DNA of 64,000 nucleotides from Macrocystis pyrifera (taxonomy: Eukaryota; Sar; Phaeophyceae; Laminariales; Laminariaceae): assembly GCA_031763025.1 (NCBI GenBank), contig JASSKH010000001.1, positions 21,739,142-21,803,141 of the forward strand, in the 5' to 3' direction. Positions 55,451 through 64,000 of this stretch are shown here, one piece after another; the first letter of the stretch is position 1; the number at the start of each line of letters is the position of its first letter. The translations under genes were made by a program, and so were the position numbers. The notes under the pieces are model-generated. The model had not been told where the DNA came from. It saw nothing but the letters and a program-made list of their open reading frames with translations, and ran no database searches.

Positions 55451-57397
55451 TCCTGATCTTCGCCGCTACGATCCATTTTCGGGCAGAGAGAACAACGAAA
55501 GAGGGCGATCTTTTCGTTGCGGCTGCGTTGCTAGCACAACGAATGTCGAGGAGCGCAAGATAGATTACACTTATGCCTGTTGGTGCTTGCTGCTGCTTGC
55601 TGCTCCTGCAGCTTGCTGCTGCTGCTGCAGGTAGGTACGACTACAGCAATTGCTGCTGCTTGCGCGACTTCTGTTCGACTCGTTTGGCCCTGCAAAAGTG
55701 ATGCCGCTGCTGCAAGTGTTTTTTTTTCCAACGGAAGAATCCAATATTTATTTGGCTATTTTTCGTCTCCGATTCACGCGCATTCCCGAAGGCCTCCGTT
55801 TGTTATGATTATCTTTCCGACGGAAGTCCCTGATACACACAAATATTATGCGCAGACACTCTAATGTCGTACGCTTTAGTCGGCCTGACAGAAGCTATCA
55901 CCATCGTACACAAGTAGGTATCAGGTAATCTCGACCAGTGGTCTGTGATCGAGACGACAGCAGCTACTTGTTGTGGTGGTCGTGCTGTCTCTCTCCGTGG
56001 TCGCTCATGTATCTGCCGGCGGCCAGAACTCTCGGCGGCCAAAGCTCAGCAGTAGAAGAAGCAGCAGCAGCTAGCCGCAAAAAAAACTTCCCTCCGACTC
56101 GAATGGCAAAAACTAAATATTTTTTTCAGATTTGGGAGAAGACCGTTAGACGCTGCCGGCAAGCTCTCGTCCTCTAGACCATGGATCCAACTGATTACCT
56201 TCGATTCCGTCATCTACACTCGCTGGCCTTGCCCGCTACCAAGCGGGTTGGCCGTGGACTGAGTCTACGTTGCGATGGAGAGTCTATCGTCGCACGAGTT
56301 GATTTTTGTCCGCATGGTGACAACTTGCATCGAAAAAAACAGATGACAACATTTATCCAGTCAGCGGGGCAGCAGCTAAGCTGCTGCTCAGGAGGAGCTG
56401 CTGCTCAGGAGCAGCAGCTGCACAACAGCTATTAATAGCTACTTGTTGTGGTGGTGGTGCGGTCCCTTTCTGTTGCTTGGATCGTAGGTATCTGCCGTCG
56501 CGACAACCCTAGAAGAAGCATACCTCGACCGCGGCCAAAGCTCTCAGCGGCCGAAACTCTCCGTGGCGAAAGCATAGGAGCAGCTTCTGAAGCAGCAGCA
56601 AGCAGCTACCTGCAAAAAAAACGTCCTCGGCAATCAGTGGCAGGCAGCAGCTAAGCCGCTGCTCAGGAGCTGCTGCTCAAGAGCAGCAGCTGCAAAAGTC
56701 CAAGGCTATCGGCGGCCAAAGCTCTTAGCTGTTGTTGCTGTCTGTCCTTTGTCTGTCCTTTGTCTGTCAAGGTATGAAAGTGCCGTCTCGTGGCTCCTGC
56801 CTCGTGACATGGCAATTTTTCGAGCGTTCCAACGCATCAACAGACCAATCGGCATGCTGTCCGCCGAGGTGTATGATAAGAGATACCGGGTATCCTCGGC
56901 ACTTTAGTTTGTCTCAACGGCTGCTCCACTTTGTCGGGTCCATTGCTGTATTGTGTACCGATGCGGGTGTCCGCGCTGTGGATTACTGCGTGCTGTTCAT
57001 CGCGTTGGTGTATTTCCAATCAATATAATCAGCAGCAGCAGAGGAGTGGAAAAGACGACAGACAGATAGATGTTATGTACAACCTGGTACAACAACATTA
57101 ATAGTTGTATGGTCGCGCTCGCTACTACTATCAGTACTACTGCTAGCTGAACTACTGCCGTGCTTCGTACAACAGCAGAATATGATGCACTGACTGGGTA
57201 TATCTACTGAACCCTTTGTGGAGACAACGCTACCGCTGCTATAATAATACTTGATGAGTAGAATATGATGTAATACTGTGACTGACTGGGCCATGGCATG
57301 GTTGATGATACCAATCAACCGATAGTCGGATGCCTACTCTGTTGTAATTTAGCTGTTATACGACCGATGGATTTCGATCTCAGGCATAGACAGTCCA
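55451..57397. repeat. Region with CTG/CAG runs and a diverged duplication
   Basis: CTG runs near 55590-55640 and 56375-56430. 55960-56090 and 56440-56600 share cttgttgtggtggt, atctgccg, ggccaaagctc and aagcagcagcagctag-type words, a duplicated module. No gene recognised. Confidence 0.5.
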
Positions 57398-57399
57398 TC

Positions 57400-59602
57400 T
57401 CATTTATTGGTAAATGGGTGGAAGCTTCCACTCGACTTCCAAAACTTCCATTTGGAAGTGTTTGACTTCCACAACTTTCATTTTGACTTCCAAATGGAAG
57501 TTTCTACATCCAAATGGAAGTTTCCACTTCCAAATGGAAGTTTCTAACTTCCAAATGGAAGTTTCTACTTCCAAGTGGAAGTTGTGGAAGTCCAAAAGGA
57601 AATCGGGTGGAAGCTTTCAAATGGAAGTTGCAGAACTTCCAAATGGATGTTGTGGAAGTCTAAATGGAAGTTTTGGAAGTCAAAATGAAAGTTTCGCCAG
57701 CAATTCGAAACCTTCCTTTTGACTTACAAAACTCCCATTTGGAAGTTATTGAAAGTTAGAGATTTCCATTTGGAAATCGAAAAACTCCATTTGAGAGCCG
57801 AAAACTTCCATTTGGAAATCGAAAACTTCCATTCGGAAGTCGAAAACTTCCGTTTGGAGGTCGAAAACTTCCATTCGGGGAAGTAAACAAAATCCGTGTG
57901 GAAATTGGATGTAGAATAGAATTCGCGTGGTAAGCTCATACCCGACTTCCAATACTTCCGTTTTGACTTCCAAACTTTCATTTTGACTTCCAAATGGAAG
58001 TTGTGCAAGTCAAAATAGAAGCGCCCAATGGTATTTAGCCCGGAATATTTGCCGATCTCTCTGGCGCGTGCACTGGGCGTCCAAATTTGGCAATATCAAT
58101 ATATGCCATATAGTCGCGGTTTAGTAATCGGCGGCGTCATGGCGAACCAGAATGATAAAAAAAATACTTTTGCGACTTCTGCTGTTGCTCGCTGCTGTGC
58201 ACATCACGATATCTCTCCTCAAAGTCATGTCATTATCATGGGTGTTGTCCGAAGGTTTCGCTTGCATAGGGGAGTGGATAGAAGGGTCTGCGGTCGTACA
58301 CGGAAGTTTTTCATAGTCTTCAAAATATATGTGTTAGAAGTAGAACGGAAGTGGATGCAAGTACGTACGTGGAAATAGGCCAAAGTCCCACATGCATATG
58401 GATCCCGGGGAGTGAATAGAAACGCCTGCTGACATAGATGGGAGTTTTCGATGGTAATACAAGGCAAACATACTTCTTGGGAGTTTAATGGAAGTGGATG
58501 AAAGTACGTGGAAGTACGTGAAAGTATGTTTAATTTACGCTTGCATATCAGAGTGTGTGGAAGCTTCGGCGAACGCTGATATGAACTTCGTGTAAGTAGG
58601 GATTACATGTAAAGTTGGATAATTGGAAGCGGATGTGAGTGAGTGGGATTAAGTAGAAGGTAATCTTGAATATAGGGGTGGATGGAAGCGTCCGCGGACG
58701 TCCGTGAAAGTTTCCATTGAAATGGAAGTTAAATGGAAGATAAATATGTAAGTAAGCTGTACGTAGCCATTGGAAGTTTAATGGAAGAGCGTGGGAAGTA
58801 CGTACAAATAGGTTCAAGCGCGGGGGGTGTGGTCAGAAGATTCTGCGATCTCAGATGCGAGTTTCGCTGAAATTAAATGGAAAATGGAGTTTTTGAAAGC
58901 CAAACGAAAGTAGTGGAAGTTGGAAGGAAGCGGATGCGAGTAGGTGGAAGTAAGTGGGAGTTACGGTTGAGGATGGAAGTGGACAGAAGATTCTGCGGAC
59001 GCCGATGGAAGCTTATTTGAAGGTAGAAGTCAAATGGAACTTCTAGACTTGAAGTGGAAGTGAGTAACAGTAGATGAAAGTATAGCAAGGTGTATGGAAG
59101 TTTAGTAGAAGCTGGACGAAGCTTCTACCGGGCATGGCAGTGGAAGCTTCCACTTTGCTTCCACTGGCTTCCACTTTGGAAAATTACGCTGGCTTGCACT
59201 AGCTTCCAAAATAGAAACTTCCACGGACTAAATGCAAGTTTCCACTCGACTTCCAAAGCTTCCATTTGGAAGTCAAAAACTTCCACAACTTCCATTTTGA
59301 AGTACAAAACTTCCAAAATTTCTATTTGACTTTCACAACTTCAGTTTAGAAGTAAAAAACTTCCATTTTGACTTTAATAACTTCCATTTGGAAGTAAATT
59401 TCCATTTAGACTTTCACAACTTCCATTTGGAAGTAAAAAAATTCCTTTTTTGACCTTCACAACTTCCATTTGGAAGTGAAAAACTTCTATTTGAAAGTCA
59501 AAATGGAAGTTGGGATGTCTTGTACTTGCAAATGAAAATTTGGAAGTCTTTTACTTCCAAATGGAAGTTGTGAAAGTTTCCATTCATTTACCAAATAATG
59601 AG
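57400..59602. mobile_element. Foldback-like element of about 2.2 kb
   Basis: Left end ctcatttattggtaaatg (57399-57416) and right end catttaccaaataatgag (59584-59601) are inverted repeats with small differences. Both arms (57420-58010 and 59150-59580) consist of short palindromic units close to aacttccatttggaagt. Between 58240 and 59100 are looser ggaagt words; 58025-58240 is unrelated sequence with a 116-codon plus frame of unknown meaning. Long arms built of self-complementary subrepeats are the structure of Foldback (FB) transposons. Confidence 0.75.
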
Positions 59603-59945
59603 GAACACCGGGCAGAGAGAGGCGACGCGGACAGCTTTTAGGCTGATCCGTAATGGTGCTGCATGGGTCTCAAGTATGCCCGACCAGATTCGCACAAGAT
59701 GTGCTAAATTGATAGGTTTAACAGGCGCTCTCCAGCCCACGCATAGATATTTTCACCACGAGTACGCGACTACCCGTGAGATATATAAAACGAGAGTGGA
59801 CGATCGCAGATCGTTCAGAGATATCAGAATTCAGAATCCCAGGTGTGCGGTCCAACCGAAATGTAACGCCAAACATAAACTAATCATACGGTACAAATTC
59901 GGTGGCACTCCAATTTCTTTCATTCAGGAGTGTCGACCTGCTTAG
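59598..59945 (+). CDS. Unidentified ORF
   Basis: 115 codons from an ATG lying within the end of the foldback element. The peptide includes MRNTGQREATRTAFRLIRNG, MPDQIRTRCAKLIGLTG and TREIYKTRVDDRRSF. Composition looks like a real protein in the first 75 residues; the last part overlaps antisense Gypsy RNase H and is therefore suspect. No family recognised. Confidence 0.25.
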   Translation: MRNTGQREATRTAFRLIRNGAAWVSSMPDQIRTRCAKLIGLTGALQPTHRYFHHEYATTREIYKTRVDDRRSFRDIRIQNPRCAVQPKCNAKHKLIIRYKFGGTPISFIQECRPA

Positions 59946-61440
59946 AAAACAAATTGGCCGAGTTGTGCCGTCACTCTGTCAATGGTCTGCCACTGCCCCC
60001 AACCCGTCGATGGACGCGTCCGTGATCAATTGGAAAGGCCGGTCCTCGGAAATGGCTGCCGGAAAGTCTGGAAAAGCCAAGGCTTGGAGACTCGACAATT
60101 TCCCGAGCAAGGTCTGCATGATTTGGGTATGTTCTGCTGTGAACTCAAATCGAACGCTTTTTTTCAGCAAATCGTTTAGGGCCTTCATTTCGGCAGCCAT
60201 TTTAGGCCAACACTTCCGGTAATAGCTTACTGCCCCCATCAGTGAGCGCAGCTGACTAATGTTCGTAGCCATCGGCATTTTCTGCAACGCCTCTACTTTG
60301 CTCGGGTCGGGGGCTAATTCTTCTGCGGTGACCCTGTGACCAAAAATTCTCAGCACTTTGACTCTGAGGTGGGCTTTCGTTGGCGCTAGTTTCAAAAAAT
60401 CAAAAGTTGTGAGGAGGCGGCTAAAAATATTCGTAGATCGGCGAGACGCTCACGACCAGTTTTCGAGGAGCAGACGATACCGTAAATAAATAAACGTACC
60501 CTTTCTAGACCCTCGCATACCCTGAGCATGATCTACTGAAGCCAGCGTGGGCTAGACGCAAGCCCCATCGGCATGACTGCCCATTCCTAGTGTCTGGATT
60601 GCGTACAAACCGCGGCTAGGGGGATGGAGTCTTGGTGTATGGAGCACTGGAAAACCCCGCTGACCAGGTCCATTGCACTAAAAACGTGGACCCCTCCTAA
60701 ATCAGCTCGGAGGTCGTCGACGGTTGGCAGTGGCATGACCGGTACAACAGACTGCTCATTGACACGCTCGTAATTGCACGTCATTCTGATGTTGCCGTCC
60801 GCTCTCGCGATTGCCACGAGTGGGCTGGACCAGTTGGAGTACGATCGTCGCGGTATTCCAGCTAGCACTAGTCTGTCTGTTTCAGTTTGCAGCTTAGTCC
60901 CCAATACCGGGGAGTGGCGGAATGGGCGCTTTTATACGGGACTCGCGTCGCGTTTTAGTTCCATTGCGGAAGGGGTCGAGCGTGACGTGGCCTAAGCCAG
61001 TTCTATGATGTGAGAAGCGATGTTCATATCTATGCAGTAGGTATCCTAGGGCGTCAATATCGACCGCCGTCCATAATGTTTGTTCGAGAACGAATTCAAT
61101 ATCGTGCAAGCGTGGGGGCACCGGCCGCCACAACCGTACGAACGCTGCGCGTTGCGTCTCGTTTAGGCTCTTTAGGACTGCTTTCGGTGGCTCGCAAGGT
61201 TGCTGAGGTGCTGCTACCACATGAACCGTGTCGGGAAGGGTGGACGTGAACCGTGCTTTGGCCAGGTCACTTTTTATCAGGGGCGCGCCCCCGATACCCA
61301 GTTTCATGCCGGGCGGCTTTAAATAAGGTTTGCCTCCTTCGTGTCTGAACGGAATTTTGGAGGTGCCGGCCTCTGCTACGGCTTCCCGGGGTAACCATCT
61401 CCCCCTGAATCGAATGTCATACATCCCTTCCGTCACCGCG
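59885..61440 (-). pseudogene. Gypsy pol: linker, reverse transcriptase and RNase H start
   Basis: Minus strand, in order: a linker with DIDALGYLLHRYEHRFSHH, then the RT with NWSSPLVAIARADGNIRM, MTCNYERVNEQSV and VHVFSAMDLVSGVFQ, then a degraded stretch (about 60420-60590) with AVMPMGLASSP and LFIYGIVCSS, then DFLKLAPTKA-type connection, GHRVTAEELAPDPSKVEALQ and LRSLMGAVSYYRKCWP, and an RNase H beginning LITDASIDGLGAV. The catalytic pair expected in the YxDD-type block is replaced (Y-G in place of D-D), and several frame breaks are present. RNase H stops near 59885, so integrase and the 3' LTR are lost. Confidence 0.93.
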
Positions 61441-62530
61441 GTCCCGTCGGTATAAGTGGTACCGAGTTTAACCCCAAGACTCTGACGCTGGGACTTTTGC
61501 TAGGTTTTCCCGAAAAGCGGGCGACAACCGTGGCGTTACTGCGGGGCTCGATCAACCCGACTGCACTGTCAACTCAGTCTTAATATCGCTGAGCCATTTC
61601 GGCAGTCTCTCTATCACTCCCGGTAAAGGTGACCACGGTTTCGTTGTGATTCGTGTCGACGTGTTTTCTTATTGGGAAATCCGACCATCTATCACGCCCT
61701 AAAAATGTTGAGTATGTCATCGCCTCGTCCGGGACTACGTGCGCTTGTGCCGCTAAACAAACAGTTGGCGCTCGTTTCTGTCCAGGAGTGACTTCAACTT
61801 CTCCCCCCATCTCTATGTTCGAACGGACGCGGCTAGAGGTGGTCAAAGGTATACCATGGAAGCCCACCCATTTCCACTCTTATATACCTGTTAACCCGTC
61901 CGAGGACACAGTCCCGCACGCAAACATACGCTGCCAAACCGTGCGCTGGATGAAGGTGGCTGGGCTCCCGGCGTCCAAAGGTACCGTGCAAGCTTGCGTA
62001 CTTTTTCTTTGGTGTCTCCACTGTTAGCAGTACCGCGTAGCGTATCATGTGCCACGAACGGCAGGGAAAACACGCGATCTTCGCTAGGTGGGCCAGATAC
62101 CGCTCCCCGATTAAAACCTCCCCGAGCACTAAAACTATTACCGGTGGGGGATGTTTTTACCTTCAAGTGCTCAGATGAAGCGGGCCCGCTCGCGGGCCCG
62201 TTGAAAACAGACAGTGACCCCTATTTGGTGTGACTCTTGACCAATACACTCAACGCTGTTTCGTTGCTTCGGACGGGTGAATTTCTCGGTAACTTACACC
62301 GGGTCTCATCACGGTCCGGGTGGTCTAGGCCGTTCGCTTGTCAGCTGCTATGAGCGGCGGAGCTAGTGCAGAGCAGTGGTTTTATGTTGGTTGCGCGCAA
62401 TCGGACGGCGGGGTAACTACTTCCGCTCACTCCAGAGAGACGCCGACCTACTAGCCCCTCGCTTTTACCGGCTGTAGACGGATTGTATCCTGGCTCTTGA
62501 CTGGGATCCACGTTCTGTACCGCGACTACT
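61441..62530 (-). pseudogene. Gypsy pol: protease region, decayed
   Basis: Minus-strand frames at 61867-61580, 62166-61891 and 62571-62341 continue the element upstream of the RT. Fragments such as GFHGIPLTTSSR and LAAQAHVVPDEAMTYSTFLG look like the protease/linker region, but no DTGA-type active site could be read with confidence. Multiple frame shifts. Confidence 0.6.
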
Positions 62531-63296
62531 GTCAAACTCTTCCTTGCGTCTGATGATGCTGTGAGGGCCACCCCTCGTCCGGCCTCCTTTTTTCCGGGTA
62601 TTCCTGAATTCGTTCATGATCCACGTCTCCGCCTCCTTCATCCTCTCTACGCGTTCCTGGGTTTCCTGCCCGACGACTCACTGCTACTCTACGACACGTA
62701 AGTGTACCTCCTTGTGGTATTCCGCCACCTCCCGTTGTCGCCGGTGTGTGTCCACCTCCGCCTTGCAGTGTGTGTGTATCTGTGGTTTGGGCAAATGTGG
62801 AGATGGGCAAAAGCGGGAGGGCACGGTCTTGGTCAACATTGGCCGGATGCTCATTGTGTGTCTCAACGTCAAAGTCAGACCCAGATTCCCCCTACCCTCA
62901 TTCCCCAGCGACAGTGTCCGCTGACCGCTCGTGGAGAGCGTGTTGACAGTGGGTGCAGCTGCTATTAATACCTGCGAAGGCACCACTAGGGCCATCCAAA
63001 GACGGTCTAGGGCACTCCTCGTCTCTCGGGCCGCTCCTAGTGAGCGCGGGGCTACCTGCACCGACCCCTTGGCCTCTGATATTCAGAGCGGAATCGTCAC
63101 CTGTCACCGAGTGCGTGGGGCAGCTACAGCCTCCCCCACTAGAGAGTGTTGTGGTCGCACTAGCGCCGGCTTTGTGCGTCGCCCGGGCTTTCGCCTGGCT
63201 CACGCGCGGAGACCGCCTAGTGGGGCTCAACTGCGATCTCGCGCTCGTAGCACCCTCCTGCATGACCCCGTTCACCTGACTTAGATTTGAAGCCAT
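62531..63296 (-). pseudogene. Gypsy gag-like region, decayed
   Basis: An ATG at 63296 (minus) opens MASNLSQVNGVMQEGATSAR and a Ser/Thr/Arg-rich N-terminus typical of gag. The frame shifts near 62950 into a segment with KAEVDTHRRQREVAEYHKEV, predicted to be helical, and again near 62690. Assignment to gag rests on position upstream of pol and composition. Confidence 0.55.
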
Positions 63297-63668
63297 CTTC
63301 TTCTTGTTTCTTGTGTATCTCCTGATAGACACTAGCTAGTCTTGTCTTGCCGTCGACGCCACTCTAATGGAAAGGGGGTCCTGGTAGCCTCGATCGCTCT
63401 AGAGACTGAAGGGGGCGGCCTTCAGAGTTTTTTTGGTTCAAGAAGACGTAGATAGTGGTCAGGAGGAGAAAGACTTAACAAAATGCTCCGTATTATCTTC
63501 AGCCAGGCGGAAAGCAGGGCAGATCGGAACATTGAAAGGGTGGGGCTTGTGTAGCTAACCCACTTTATCTACGTTACTGTCCAGTAACCCACTCGCTCGT
63601 ACTCTCTACGTCTAATTGTCGGTCCCCCACTCTACCCATCAATCGCTGTTCGCCTAATCTTGATCTAC
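63297..63668. other. Possible remains of a 5' LTR/leader
   Basis: This is where a leader, primer-binding site and 5' LTR would lie for the minus-strand Gypsy element. No second LTR copy exists in the window for comparison and no primer-binding site was identified. Confidence 0.25.
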
Positions 63669-63776
63669 CTGGGGGGGTCCATAGTTAACGGTACCAACTT
63701 TTGTAAGTAAAAATAGGTAAATATATAGGTTTTTATGTATACCATAGGTCCTATTAACTATGGACCCCCCGTAATA
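63669..63776. mobile_element. 105-bp TIR element, copy 2
   Basis: ggggggtccatagttaa and ttaactatggacccccc are perfect 17-base inverted repeats. The interior has aagtaaaaataggtaaata and tatataggttttt as in the copy at 52090-52195. Confidence 0.8.
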
Positions 63777-64000
63777 GTCATCTCTCTCCTACCTGCCCGT
63801 ACTCTGCGAAGCCTGGCCCTGTTGGGTTTCTGCGACTAGTCCCTAATTGTTGATTATCTGTCCACTCGCACCATTCTATACTGCACCGAGAAGGCCCCAG
63901 CCTTCTCTACCCCTGCATTTGGTAGTCTATCGGTAGCCGTCCGTGCTCTCACGTACTCGTACGTCAACTTCTCGTACCGCATTGATCTATGTCAGTCTCT
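63777..64000. other. No recognised feature
   Basis: C/T-rich sequence to the window end; nothing recognised. Confidence 0.35.

Overview
The window looks like a repeat-rich nuclear segment of a eukaryote. The only confident host gene is split by six GT-AG introns, and almost everything else is transposon debris: two LINE lineages, Gypsy, Copia, tRNA-derived SINEs, several short inverted-repeat (TIR) elements, a foldback element, satellites and CAG/CTG runs. The style of the LINE, Copia and Gypsy fragments together with abundant CAG/CTG trinucleotides suggests a stramenopile alga, most likely a brown alga. That assignment is inference from family resemblance, not proof.

Host gene. Seven exons on the + strand (37821-46927) join without frame errors into a 328-residue protein that I recognise as a stand-alone relative of the C-terminal methyltransferase domain of OvoA (putative 4-mercaptohistidine N1-methyltransferase, the last step of ovothiol synthesis). 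It starts at an ATG with an in-frame stop just upstream, so no sulfoxide-synthase domain is fused in front. Intron 1 (about 4 kb) holds a degenerate minisatellite, a SINE and a decayed antisense ORF.

Layout. 0-9.3 kb: end of a LINE (+), two small TIR elements, three copies of a CCATGG/CCACGG-rich element with TTAGGG-like repeats (two of them inverted relative to each other) and dispersed repeats. 9.8 kb: decayed tRNA-Glu-like sequence. 10.1-11.5 kb: a TIR element full of TACCGCC motifs with a smaller TIR element nested inside. 13.3-23.9 kb: tRNA-headed SINEs, an internally deleted LINE with target-site duplication, minisatellites, and a cluster of LINE 3' ends in both orientations, including the longest LINE fragment (20.7-22.3 kb). 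24.3-32.8 kb: a satellite of about 178 bp in three places, a (CTA)n tract, CAG runs and two unidentified minus-strand ORFs. 33.6-34.7 kb: a 1,070-bp TA-flanked element. 37.8-46.9 kb: the methyltransferase gene. 47.2-51.8 kb: a noncoding 1.8-kb unit repeated two and a half times. 54.6-55.3 kb: dead Copia RNase H. 57.4-59.6 kb: foldback-like element. 59.9-63.3 kb: dead Gypsy element (gag to RNase H, minus strand).

How parts relate. The LINE 3' tail recurs alone at many places and a related tail ends otherwise different sequences, as expected if one LINE machinery mobilises several non-autonomous elements. No bacterial operon, rRNA or CRISPR was seen. All calls come from reading the sequence; no database or alignment was run.
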